Shown here one piece after another: positions 1 through 13,479 of a stretch of 64,000 nucleotides of DNA. The position numbers were made by a program, and so were the translations under genes. The stretch covers positions 1-64,000 of the forward strand of contig WIXG01000050.1 of assembly GCA_009869945.1 (NCBI GenBank). The letters are read 5' to 3'. The notes below the pieces were generated by a model, which saw only the letters and a list, made by a program, of their open reading frames with translations, had not been told where the DNA came from and did no database searches. Source of the DNA: Mesaphorura yosii. Its lineage: Eukaryota > Arthropoda > Collembola > Poduromorpha > Tullbergiidae. Every line of letters starts with the position of its first letter. Position 1 is the stretch's first letter.

Positions 1-3000
1 GAACATTCGATTGGCAGCACAAGAAGGAATTCAGGAAAGTTTGGCATATCATAATTTGTAACTGAATATGTAAAGCATTTAATAAATATGAGACTTTAAA
101 TTTATCTTTTAAAGTTTTTATGTTATCGCAATTCTAATTGCCAGTCTCAATAATTAGACGCATATGTTTATAAAAAGGAACATTTTGCATCTGAATCCGA
201 ACATTCTTAACACAACGCCTGCCTGAAGTCTGACTTGCAAAAGGCAAAAGGAAAATCAATCCGTGAATCCTCTCTGGTGTGGTCCTGTCCGTCAAAGGAA
301 AAGCAAAGAAGTAAAAATTTCATCGCGTGAGCCTCCCAAAGTCGAAATAATTGTTTGGCTACAATCGCAGCAAGTAACAAAGTTGAAATTGCTTCAAATC
401 CGTTCGCTATTCACTCCAAGCGTCTTGGTTGTTGGCAGGCTTTCGCGTCTTGATTCAATGCCAATGCCAAGTTTGTGCAATTTTCTAGCAACAGCTGATA
501 CACATGAAAAACTACGCTTCGCGTACAATTGCACTGCAACAATAACAATGGTGAGGCAATAAATAAAGGCGTCTTATTAGCGTTGAATGAGAAGAGATTT
601 TATGTTTTCGCCTTGTTCATTTTTATAATGGAACGCTAATATTACGTAATTTGTAGTAACAATGCGTACAGACAATAACGCAGGTAATAAATGAGTTAAA
701 ATCCACATCCTTTTAGGCTATTGAACTCTTTCAGTCCATTTTCCTGCGTTACGTCTGCAATAATGCATGCCATTTATCTGATTATACGAACACTTACTGC
801 TAACCCGACTCGACTCGATACCAAAACAGAAACACGTCTTCTGCTTTTTCTGCATTGTTGGTGCTGCTGCTGTTCTTCTTGCTGTCTTGCCTTGATTGCT
901 GCTGGTCCGCTCCAGCCATCGCAATTCGAATTCTCAACAATGCAAGTCTTAACAACTTTTATTACTTCCCACTTACATTTCCCTTTTACAACAGTTGTGT
1001 TTTTGCGTTGCAATTGCTTGAGCCCGTCAGAGCTGAGCATTTTTCATCTGGTCGGTGAATCGTGAGTTAGGAATGCAGTTTGCTTCAATGCGTAACACCA
1101 ACGCGGACCGCCATCGCCAGGCCAGACGAATTCGCAAGAGTTTTTGCAATGTCACTGATCATGAACGAGAAACACAAACCTGCTATTAGGCAACATGCTT
1201 TAGACTTTGGCTGGGCACGATACACGATTTTTGAATGAATAATAAAATGCAGAATGCACCGTACCTGTATTTTTCGGATCCGTTGGAGCTTGAATGAAAA
1301 ACGGAAGGGTTGGTTGGTTTGGTTAACTTTCTTCACCTACCTCGTTGCTTGCACTTTTATCGAAAAGTCGTGAATAAATTCTTTCCTTCTGTATTCTAAG
1401 AGATTCCTATAAAATGGACTGTAGCTGTAATTTCCTGCAGGCGTGAGTGCCGTCTGTCATTGCCGAATTCGAATTCATTGCATTGTCATTACATCGCAGT
1501 CGAGTGAATGCAAGCAACTGGAAGTGAAAAGTGTGGCTAATCGGGAATCATGAGTTTAATTGAGACGGGCGCATCCCATCGTGCATCTGGCGACCGAACT
1601 AGACTGAAAAATTGAAATCTCAAGAAAGTCTAGCCATCGGTTTACTGGTTTAGACTCTCTGTGCCAGACTCCGTTTGAATTTTTTACCTTTTTTTAATAT
1701 GATCTCTTCAACATCATAGGTGTTGCAGGTGCTTGATTTGTATTGCATGTTCGCATTGTAGTTTCCCTACCGGTCTTTTCGGATCCGGGCAACTCCGTTC
1801 GAAGTTCTGACTTTGGACTGCGAAAATGGAAATGAATGATAAGAGCAACTGAACCATGAAATGCGGTAATGAACCATTAAAGCATCCATCGGACAATTCG
1901 ACTTGCACTTGCACGCAATCGATCTGTCAGTCAAATGCCCATACGAGGACACGAAGTCGAAGATTAACTGGCACACAAGTCGCGGATCTTCCCGGCCGGT
2001 TTTTGTGCAATTAACTGCAGAAAGGTGAGAGGGTCCAAGTTTCAGCAGAAAAATGTACTCCATTCAGAATAGTCATCCTTCTTTGTTTTTCAACTCTTTT
2101 AAACTCTAATTAATTATCAATCACGCACATTCTAACAAAAAAGAGTTGATGAAGTAACTTTATTACTCTCGTACTTCTCTACGCGGCCGTCTTGAGTGCT
2201 TAAAGGTTTCATAACATTCTGTCATGACTCGCAATTGCTGGAATTTGGCATTGTGAGGCAACCCGAATGTAAACATTCTTGGAACAGTTTCTACAAACCT
2301 ACCAAGAATCACAACAATAGACGAAATTAGCCTGAATTCATCTTGTGCTCTCGTTCTCGCGTCTGTCTGCATCCCACTTGAGGCATGCACGCAAAAGTGA
2401 TGATGATAAATGCGGTGTCTAAACGGCATGGCATGCACGCATAATGTCTCCATGCCATGAAGTGAAACGACAGCAGAATCATCAGCATCAGACGCGTCAG
2501 CATCAACAGCAATCTTGTATTGTTAGAATTGTAACAGTATGCCACAATGAGGCAAAAGCAAATCTTTACTCCTTCTCTATTCTCGTGTTCGCATTTTTTA
2601 CATGGTAAGCGTATAGCTGAATTGCAACTGCTTATTTCGAATTTGAATCCAAGCAGATTCGAGAACCGAGATTCATTTATGGCGAGTCATCATCATTCAT
2701 CAAGACGGCCAGGGCCCGGTGGAGGCTGAGGAGGAAATCACTCGTTGTGAAGATAAATACATGTTTGAACCAAATGAGTCTGTTTCTTCGTTAGTCTTGG
2801 TGCAGCGCAGATCATTTTAATGCAACAATGCCTTTGCTCGTGCTGACGCTCTGTGCTGCGCCTCACGAAAGGATATTGGAACGATTGATGTGCCAGGCGC
2901 ACATCCTGCGCCCCGTGCATGCAGGAGACTCGAAATAAAAGGAGTGGTACGGATTTTGCTTCTGCTGCGTCTCATGTGCGTACTCACGTACGTATTTCAT

Positions 3001-4388
3001 TGTTGGACGATTGTTATTATTGTTCATCATGAGACGATGATGAAAGAAGAATCCTGATCGTTGATTGAAATGCTGGCGGAGATGCTGCTGTGCGAGTGCG
3101 AGTACGAAGACAAAAGACAAAATTGCAATCACAAGAAGAGATTCGAGCCTTTCGAGCCGAGCGCAAACGCGGGCCATCTTAAGCCTAACTGATTTCTTCC
3201 TGTATTTATAATCTTAACCAGCTCAGCTTGGCTGAGTTGTATAACACTTTTACTATTATTCAAAGCAGGCTGGGCTGGGCTTGGTTTGGCGTTTTTGCTC
3301 AAGGTGATTATCAAGCATCAAGTGGAGTTGTGTCTACAGGTCTTCCTCTGCCTGCCTGCCCGTCATGCCAGCAGCAGGCCAAAGCCACATGCCAAAATAA
3401 GAAGTTCAGTTGCATTTCGACTTCGACTTTTTAAACTTGTCTATCAAAATTGTGATCAAAGAAAGCAGTCGTCTCTCAGTGCTCGTCGAAGAGTGAGCAA
3501 AAACACGGCGGCGAAGGCGAACCTGCATCCGCTGTTTACCTTGTTGAATCGCAGTGCATCATAAAAACATACGTGTGAGAAAATTCCGACTCGCAGAACT
3601 TGAACTTGATGCTTTGTGTTCGTGTTTTTGCAATAAACTGACTTTTATTAATCGTAGCGTACAATTTCATCTTAATCAAGGCGCAGAGGAGTGCAGTGCG
3701 GTGCCGTAAAATTTTAAACTCGTTTTTTTACTTTCAATTCCGGATGAATAAATTTTTTTATTCCAACGTACTGCTACAACGCCTTGCCATGGTACATCGT
3801 TCATTCGTTCATCGCACGTAAAACTCTGACTTCAAAGTGTGAGAAGGTTCAAGCCCAGCCGAGACCGAGACAAGAATCATGCAGGGGTTTAATTTCCATT
3901 AAAGAGTACTCCGACTTCCTTTGTGCTCCAACAATCAACAGCATTATTATTTAATAAGAGCCCGAGTTGAACTTTACATTACATGTGAAGGGTGTTGAGT
4001 TTCTTTTCTTTTGTAAATTGGAGTTCATTCGTTTCATACACGAAGCAACTAATCAACGACGTAGCGACCAGCTTTAACATTCCAGTGCATTGATTACGTA
4101 CATGCATAACGCGATACGCGAAAATTTTATGCAATAAGCAACAAGTTTGCGGAATCCTTTCGTGTGAGAACGAAAACGCGAAGGAAGCAACCGTCCGTTG
4201 CGTCGTGCGGTGTCGGTACAACGAAGATAATTACTGTGCGATTAATTATTCAATTAACTTAAAACTCGGCGTGATGACCGAGCCCGAACTCTTCGGAACT
4301 GAGCAAATGTAACTTTGAGGAAGTTTGTGTAAGCCTTCAGATTTCAATCTTCCAAACCGGCGTCAACGCAGCGGAATAAAAACTCAAG
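1..4388. other. Upstream gene-poor stretch
   Basis: I see no convincing gene here. Open frames are short (about 115 codons or fewer), lack splice-phase partners and do not resemble any family I know. The segment just before 4389 probably contains the promoter and 5' UTR of RAB23, but I cannot place a start site. Confidence 0.5.
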
Positions 4389-7300
4389 ATGAAGGAATTC
4401 TACTTGGCTGAAGACATCGAAATCGCGATGAAGGTAAGTTAATTCTGTCAGTTAATCTCAGAATTCAGAATCCAAATTTCCCTGGTTGTAATTGGTTATT
4501 ACGCTGTAAAGTGATAAGAACTGCAAGCAGTTTGATGTGACACGAAATCACTGTATTTTCCCTTCTCTCTCGTTTGATTTATCAGATTTTTACGTTGCGT
4601 TCAAATTAGGAGATGATCAATTATCGCATTACGCACTTTATGTTGTATTACTATTTGCATTTAGTGCTAAGCTAATTCATCTTGGATTAGGCAAGGGTGA
4701 AATAAGTGCAAAGTAATTAATTGTGATGCAACGAGCTCTCAGGCACACAATAGTTTGCTCGTCGCGTCCCAATGCAAGTAACACAATGGGACATGACACG
4801 TCAGACGGGGCCGATCGCTTTATGTCATGATCAACCATCAACGTTGACATTAATTGCATTAGACACTCAGCCTCCGCCGGGACTAGTATTGAATTCAAAT
4901 CACAATTACGATTTGCAATTAAGTTTTTACGCGTCCAAAAGTGTGCGGCTTCGGCTGGCTTCTTTGAAGAGAACAATGGTGATATGCGATATGTAATTGG
5001 GAAAGTGGAAACCATCAAAAGACAAGGCAAGGCATCAAATTATATGAACTGAACGAAGGACCTTAACAAAGACCGCGTTGGGAGTTGAGGCCACGACACG
5101 GGATTGTCAAACAAGTTATTGAATATGATATGCGATTAAGAGATTAGATACGGCTCGTATATTAAAGCTTAATTTCTGTCTTGTTAGGTGTAATTATACA
5201 ATGGGATCGAAAAGAAGAGAACTGAGCTGCGCCGTGAATTGTTGTGTTTCTCTAATCTATTTATGGTAATGCGACACGACACACTGCATTAGTGGAATAT
5301 CTAAATCATGTATCACGTCGTTGCTGTTTTGCTTGGTCCTGATCCTAAATAATGTGCAATCTCACTGGGCAGTCGCAGACGCAGTCGGCATTCGTCAGTG
5401 CGATGGCGATGTCCTTAAGGTGTCTTGTTCTTTCTTTCGTACGCGTTACTTGCGTGGCCTTCTTAAACTCGTACTTCTTGCACCCCTGCATTCAATTAGG
5501 ACATGGGACGGACGTAGAATTCGTCTTGGATTGTTAAACTCACTTGCAACATGAATTTCGTCGAATTTCATGTAATTTCAAAGTCATGACACAAAACATG
5601 TCAAGTCAAAAGCCAGAACACAACACAACACAGCGAATACGAAAGTTATTTATGCAATTATTCTGCAGCCTGCAATGCAATCGATGGCAAATGGCAATGC
5701 GAATGCAAATAATACGAATTAAAATAATTGCGTGTTTTCTCTTCAGGCGAGTAATGCAATTATATTTTTATTGCTCTCGCCGTCCTGCATGGCGTTTTTC
5801 CTGCTACGCAGCGTTCAGCTGCTCAGCTTAATCGATCCCAAGAAGATGCCTGAGGAAAGCTTGCGAAATACCGTCCGCGTCGACGTCCATGTTTATGTCC
5901 ACCATCGTGCGTTGCGTGAGTATTTGCGTATGTGCGTCTTAGCCGTAATGAATGTGCTGAAGGCATTGTTCTCTGTCATGTCGAATAAATTGGACTGATT
6001 CTTTTGGCTTTGTCGTCGTTACATAACACGAACGTGATTTATGGGAGTTGAATGCTCTCATTCGGCTCGACAATTGGCTGCTGGCGTGTCTCATTGTTTC
6101 ATTAATTGCAAATTGGAGAATACACATCGCAGCGTACTCAGTCGCAGATGTGATGCGATCGCTATCCGAAGATTCTTGAACCGGTTGTTCGTGTTGTCAA
6201 TATTCTTCAATCAAGCAATCAGTAAGTACTTCGGCCAGACCACCCTTCAATGTTATGAAGTTATGCAGTACGCTGTTGATAAATTGTCGGCCGGAGAATG
6301 CTCCTGTAATTGTAATTTTCATAATAAAGCCATTATCTCACGCAAATAGTCGCATTACACTGAACTACTTCTTGGCTGTACAAATTGCGTTTGATCACGG
6401 CTCACAGGTATAATACACGCAGACGCGGCTGAGATTTAGAAACGCAATCGGAATTTAAGTTTATGACTTTGTCAATAGCTGAATGGCTGCATTTACGACT
6501 GATTTCACTTTAATGAACCTGCATTTGTATTTCGTGACATGATACGATATGATACACTCACGCCGCTTGCCGACGCTTTGAATAATAGTCAATTACAATT
6601 ACAACTTGAATTAAATTAATTGGCATTGCGGGATGTGGAGTAGAAATCGCGCGGCTCGCACTTAGACACTTGAGTCTTGGGATTTAAATTTATATGACTG
6701 CGGCGGACGCCGCGAGACGTTCAGCAATTCAGCTTTCATGAGAAGATCAGATCGCGCTTTCGAGTTTCGCGTTTCGTTGTTTCTGTCCTAATTTATCTCC
6801 TCCACGATCGACGTGTGCATGCTTGATATTTCGGATATCCTCGCACGAGTGACGATGACAAACGATAGACAATAGCTAGTCAATGCCATGCACAGTGACA
6901 ATGAGCTCGATAATCAACGAATTCAGGTTCTTCATTGTTAATTTGAAAAGGCATCCAGGACAAGTGCCGCGGCAGCGCTAAGGCTACGATACGATAACGA
7001 ATGAGGTCCGGGCATGTGCACAGGCATGCCTTCAGTACGAATTCGAGTACGAGGTTGACACACGTTCAATTGTGATTTGAATGCGTGCAGCATCACGGCA
7101 TCACGCACTATTGCAATTCTTCTAAGATTCCGTCCATTGTTCTCTAGTTTTGCATTTTGCATTGATGTATTGAGTGTCTTTTATCTATTAATGTCACGTC
7201 ATGTAGACTTGCACTTCTCTTTTGCATCTCCGTCAATGCGAATTCAACGGGTTTTGATTTTTTGCCAATGCCAATTGTGTGTAACAGAAGAAGTTATTAG

Positions 7301-10300
7301 CACGACAGTTTTGTGAATGTAAACAACATCAACAACATGACTCCAATCTCATGCATATTGTGATTGTGATTAGAGAAATTCTGCTGTCTTTCTTTTCTCG
7401 AACTCATCGAAAATCACGTCCCGGTCGCTGCTGCTGCCGCCGCATCATGCGTGCAGGATGCTGCACGACGTCCCGACCGCAAACGATGCACTGCACAAAA
7501 GAACCACGACAGCACGACCGTCAACCACCAGTACAAATGAACTCAGCGGGAGCCCTGACCACAAATCCACATCGATTATTGTTCGAAATGAGCAGGCAGC
7601 AACAAGCAACACGCGAAAACAATGCAAAACATGCGTAAATTTTGGGAAGTTCATTTGAAGTCAGTCGAGTGTGATCGTCGCTGGTGAATCTGTCATGAGT
7701 CGCTTGATCAATGTGCTGGCGTTAGGCTCGTGGGAAGATTCCGCGAATAAATTTCGGAATTGATCTCGGATGAAATTCAATTCCGTAAAGAGTTTACAGA
7801 GTGTAGACCCTGAACAAGAATGAAAGACGGAATTGCAAATTTCGCGTCGGTGTTGGTATGCAATTTATTCTCGCCATTATTGATCGCCAGCAGGCAGCAG
7901 ACAGGCAGAGATAAGAGTTAAAGATAGCCATGCAAGCAAATCCAATAGCAAATCCGCAGTTGCATCCTGCAATGACACCTGAAAAGAAAGATTAATTTAA
8001 CAAACTCTTTATCTCGTTCTTCGAGTTCCCCATCCGTGTACGGGCGCTGCTGAGTGTGAAAATTGTGAATCGTCAATACCAATAAGCCGGACAAAAGCGC
8101 AAGGCACATCTGCAAATCTGCACAGACGACAGCAGCCAGGTCTCATCCACGTTGTTTATCTCGTATCATCTTTCTTCGTTTTACAAACATTGCCTTCATC
8201 TTCTCAACGAACGACGAATCGACGAATAAGTCGAAGAAGACTGTGATTGCAATTTGAGATTCATGATGGTGACATGCAAAAAATGCAGACGCATTTTGTA
8301 CTCCGCGTTTCCCATTCACAAGTCATTGAATTGGCGTTGATGCGCGCGATGGTTGATGGCCATGTATAAAATTCTCATGAAAAGAAGCTGTCCGTTAGTT
8401 TACATTGTTCATTTGTTGTGCTAAGCAATAGCCAAGTCAGGACGGCCAGGCTATTTTTATAAAGTCTACCTGCTGCTTTTTGCCTTCAAATCATGATTGC
8501 TCTTATCATTAGAATTATCATTAAGGAATTATGCATTTTATGGCTCGATGATTTCCACTGATCTACTTTCGGTCATGCGCCTGGCAAGGCGAGGATGTGA
8601 TTTGTTCACTGATTTGTCATTTGCACGCACGTCTACGTGCTCAACACTTTAAAAGGACAGTTCTCAGAGTTCTCAAAGCTCCTGCATCATGCAGCATGCG
8701 ATGGCCCCGATGGCATTCGAATTAATTAAAGCTATTCATAACCTTGATTCTCTTCTCTGCTCTGCCACAGATTTTGATAGTCGGAAATGGTTCGGTTGGC
8801 AAGTCATCCATGATTCAACGCTTTTGCCGTGGGATCTTCACAAAGGATTACAAGAAGACAATTGGCGTAGATTTTTTGGAAAGAGTCATTACGATTGACG
8901 ACCAAAGGTAAGCACGCCTTGGTCATGCCATGATAAGGCTGACCCCGAAGCATGAATGTCTCCTTGCTAATCTAATAATCTCAATTGAATCTTGTCTTTG
9001 TCTCAGTGTTCGACTTATGCTTTGGGACACGGCAGGTCAAGAAGAATTTGACTGCATCACAAGAACGTACTACCGCGGTGCCAATGCCTGTGTTCTCGCT
9101 TGTTCTATCACCGACAGAGATTCGTTCAACGCACTTGGAAAGTGGAAATCCAAGGTAAACATTTTAGGCAAGCTCGGTTTCAGTTTACACAGCGATCTGG
9201 GTCGCGAAGCTCTTTAAAAATTAGGAAGTCCCAAAATATCAATTTACAGACCTGAAGTAATTGAAACCTCATTCAATGCACTCGAATCGTCTTAAGGCAA
9301 GACACAAGCTGCCTGCGCCTTGCGTGCTTGACTGCCATTGCCATGTTTATCACTTAATTATATACATTTAGATAAAGCTGACATTGAAGGATTTATACGT
9401 TTGTTGTCGTTTGGACTAAGAAAATGATGTCAATTGAACGCAGAGAAGCTGCTGACGAGTTGAGTGGTTGCTCGACAAAGAAAGTCGCAAAACTCACGCG
9501 TGTAAGGTAAATGCAGATTTGCAGATGCTGTAATGTGATATGAGAAATTAAGAAAGCGACGAAAGTGACGAAAGCTTCCGTACTACTTGGCTGGCGTGAC
9601 CATTCGTTTGTTCGCAGTTGTGATTGTGCGCCAAAATTGCGGGTCATAAAGTTACTATGCTTAACACGCTGTAGCTGTACGCTGTGCTCATAAATCTCGA
9701 ATCTTGACACGGCAGAGCAAAAAGAGAAACAGTGAAGCGACACAAAACACAGACAATCATTTTAATTACTAAAAGTTGGATGGATTTTTTCGCATTCAAC
9801 TAACTGTAAATTCATTAATGTGGAACAAATTGTACAGATGAAATTCGGAATGCACGAGATCATAAAAATAGACGACACAGTGCAACACGCGAGAGCGACT
9901 GGCGCAAAGACAAAGGCAAAGGATGTCAAAAGAAAGGAGTAAGCAGGTTAATGACACACTGCGACCGATTTGTGAAATATAATTGGCAGTTAAACGATGA
10001 GATGAATCCAATTTCCAATTCCAAAGTGACATCCGTGCCATGGCCCCGTGCAAAATGAATGAATTACGAGTTAGGATTTCAATTGAATCGGAATTTGAAG
10101 TTTAGTGACGCACATCGAGAACTCATGCTCATAAGTCCGTGAGGTTCATAAATCTCTCATTTCAACCGCAGCCATCGGTTCGGCTGGGCTAAAGAATTTA
10201 GCATTTAGCGTTAGCGTTTAGCAAGATTTTATTACCCTCTTACATGGTTGTGAATGCAGTTGCTATAAATCAGTCGTATGGGTTAATAAATTCCGCTTAA

Positions 10301-13086
10301 AAGGTCAGAACAGGCGAAATAACGTTATAATTTCAGGTATACTCCATAATTTTAGGCCAGGCTATTAAATTGCACGTTCGAGTCTATAAAATGCTTCAAA
10401 TATGGTCTCGGTCTCGAATCACTCAACTCACCTGCGGTGCGGCGGTGCAGTTCGGCTCGTCTCTCCTCGAAATGAACGCAATGACAAGATTAACTGCCAA
10501 GAACCCACATTAAATTCTTATTAATTATCGTGCTATGATTCTGATTCCAAGAATCATGATCTCGTGATTGTTGAGATAGCACAGATGATAATTAACATTT
10601 TCTTTATAAAGACAAGAAAACGTCCATACAAATTATTTTTATGTCATTGTCATTCTGAGCCTGTCCGAGTCTGTCATTCTCTAATCAACGAAACCCACAC
10701 ACCACACCACACAGGAGATTGCTACGAGATTACGAGCATTTCCATGAGAAAGCGCCGAGCAGTATAGCAGAGTGAATGTCATCTCACATTACTTGCATTA
10801 CGATTACGTGAAGCTGCGAGTACGCGAAAGTCATGCAAATTAGAAAATTAATGTACGGAACTCGGAATTTACGGTGTGAAAATGCAAAATCGCTGGCTAA
10901 ATTATGGCGACGATGGGCGGCAACGAAAACGGATTTGTGCAGCTCAAATTTAAGCCGTGTAACGTGTGAATAAATTACGACTTAACTATATTCGAAGTAA
11001 GCATTCAGAAAATTCAAGCTGGCTTAAAAAGCCGTGAGCATTCATTTGTTAACAAAACTTTACTACTACCAATTCCCGTTTTGTCTGCCTCGTCACTCGT
11101 CACGTATTTTTAGAATGTCGAAAAAATATCGCGCCGTCTCGTTGATTTTGAATCTGTAATTTTGTGTTATAAAAGTGCTTGTTCATGCATGCATTATGCA
11201 ATGCGAAGTCATAATCGCAATTACAAGAATGCAATGCATGTCGCGAGTTTGTGGAATATATTAAGTAATGAACGGAATGCATGTTTCTTTTTCTCTCAGG
11301 TTTGTCGTGAATGCGGAGACATCCCGATGGTCCTCGTCGCAAACAAGATCGACTTGCAGAAACATCCATCTGTCGTGGTGGACAGGTGAGTCTGAAAACA
11401 TTGTCGCCAAATGACGAATTTTATTTGTACTGGCTTAACAAGAAGTTCGGAGAAGGTTCATTCAGACTTGTACTTACTGTAAAATTTTGTACTGCAAACT
11501 CAGCTGCACGCATTTTAATGTCGCTAATTTTAGTTAATTGTTCCTGTCTCCTTTCTTAATGCAATTTTAATGGCACGGGCCCAATGCCTTACAAATTCGC
11601 TCGGTTGTTTACAGAATTGCCATCGCCGTCGTTGTCGTCTATCGCCTTTTATGAAAGGATGAGGCGTAGTGCGTAAATTACTTTGAACCGCTTATCTGCT
11701 CACAAAATCTCCGTTCGTTCGACATTCGACGCTTTCACGGTTCACCGGTCTCAGGTGCGTCGTACTCGTACTGTGCGAGAGTACGGTTACAAAAATATAA
11801 AAACAGCAATACAACGTGGAACAATCGAATAACGAAAATAACGTTTGTAACGCTTTTCGCCGGTATGAGCACGAACACAGATGTTGGGTCGTCGGGATCA
11901 AAAGGCGCTTCGGCATGAACATCAATTTTGATTAGTGCTTGCACAATAATGAATTCAGTTCCGCATACCTTTAGCTTCATCTTCATCGCTATTGTGTGAA
12001 ATCGATGCGATGACAGCTCTTGCGCTCAAAATATTAATTACGCGCACAGCCACGCCATGCTCAAATGAATATTAATTTTCTCTGTGTTGTGCTATTTCAT
12101 ATTTCAGCTCCGAATTGGACTCCATGGCCAAGCAACTCGGAATCGCCAAATTATTCAAGACTTCAGTGAAAGACGACATTAACGTCAAGTCGGTCTTCAC
12201 GTATCTAGCTCAACTCTACATGGAATCCGTCCTTTCGCTCACCGACTCAGACAACCTGCCAGATGACGACGAATTCTTGCATTTAGTGGACAAGGATCCC
12301 CATCGCCCAGAGCAGCGCCTTCTCCAGTTCTCTAATCACGATCAGTACTTTTCCAGTGCGAACACGAAGAACGGCATCAATGACAAAGAGAAAAATAAAT
12401 CTAAGCATAGTAGCAAGAATGGGAAAGCGAACGGACATGCAAATGGAAATGGAGTCATAACGAATTCAGAGAATCGCAACAACAGCAGCAGCAAGCCTTC
12501 GACGTATCATCAACTGTTTGGGTATCTCCACCTCAGCAGCAGCAATCACAGCAGTAGCCATCAGAAAGAGCAAAAGACTAAGCAGAAACAGAACAACAAA
12601 ACTAAAAACAAGCCCAAATCAACTCCCAAATCTAAATCAGTCGAGACGTCATACAACAATTACCACAATAGCTCGAATTATTTGAATGGGAACGGACACG
12701 GCCACGGGCTCTCGAAGGGATTTGCGTTTGGAGGGTTTACGAAGAACAGCAGCAGTGGTAGTGCCGCCAATGCTAACGGCAATGGGGTAATTCTGAAATC
12801 AAATGGGCATTCGAATATTTCATCGTCCCCGTCCGCAGGATTCAACGGATTCTTCTCACCGACAAATTACACCAGCAATGGCAATGGCTGCAATGGAGTA
12901 GATAAGAAAAGCCAGCACCACAGTCCAATGTATTCCAATCCGAAGGGAAAGCAGTACGTTTACTCTCCAAGTGGAAATCACCACACGCACTGGGACAACA
13001 ATATGCCCTTCCGCCTGGATGTAATTGGCAAAGGTCACAGCGGGCATAGTCGCAAAGTAAAACGCGACATTTGTAATATTTTGTAA
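4389..13086 (+). CDS. RAB23: Small GTPase Rab23 with long low-complexity tail
   Basis: Rab-family GTPase; Rab23 acts in membrane traffic linked to cilia and Hedgehog signalling in other animals. Five coding exons join in phase: 4389-4433, 8771-8907, 9007-9154, 11300-11385, 12108-13086, giving 464 codons. Visible motifs are the P-loop GNGSVGKS (residues 20-27), switch I KKTIGVDF (43-50), WDTAGQE (67-73), NKID (125-128) and TSVK (157-160). The start MKEFYLAEDIEIAMK matches the short N-terminus of Rab23, and IFTKDYKKTIGVDFLER (37-53) is close to Rab23-specific sequence. Vertebrate Rab23 is about 237 residues; here some 290 residues rich in Asn, Ser, Lys, Gly and His follow the G domain, all in exon 5. 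The protein ends CNIL, a CaaX-type box whose final Leu favours geranylgeranylation. An AATAAA lies at 13269-13274. Identity is secure; the tail is odd. Confidence 0.95.
4434..8770 (+). other. RAB23 intron 1
   Basis: A 4.3-kb intron between the short first coding exon (donor AAG|GTAAGT) and the P-loop exon (acceptor CCACAG). I see no further exon, RNA gene or transposon in it. The other RAB23 introns (8908-9006, 9155-11299, 11386-12107) also hold nothing I can support. Confidence 0.55.
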
Positions 13087-13103
13087 ATAATTGCACTCGC
13101 GGT

Positions 13104-13109
13104 TTTATT
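13104..13109 (-). terminator. Possible poly(A) signal of TMBIM5
   Basis: AATAAA on the minus strand, inside the 3' UTR of RAB23. If used, the TMBIM5 transcript would overlap the RAB23 transcript tail to tail. No closer canonical signal was seen downstream of the TMBIM5 stop. Confidence 0.3.
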
Positions 13110-13268
13110 TCTTTGTCGATGTCTTAGCTTATTTGTTATTTCGAATAGACTTAAGAGTACGCTGCACATACAGCCGTTTCGCTTCATACGCTAAGATTCT
13201 AATTACATTTTTTGTTCGTAGGCAATACACATTTTTATGTACATGTGCTACAAGATTACATTTAATTT

Positions 13269-13274
13269 AATAAA
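13269..13274 (+). terminator. Poly(A) signal of RAB23
   Basis: AATAAA about 180 bp after the RAB23 stop codon and before the convergent TMBIM5 stop. Confidence 0.55.
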
Positions 13275-13479
13275 CGATCTTTTGAAACAATGACTAACTT
13301 GCTTGCCTTACCTGGCTTACATCAAACATGCTTGAATATTGAATTTTGTGAGGTTAAAGTGCAAGAAAGGTATGACACTACGTACACGTTCATTTTCTAT
13401 GCAAGTTAAACAATATAAATGATTTAGGTAGGAAAATATTACTGGATTGTTTCTTGACTTCATTGATTTCGTGAGGTGC

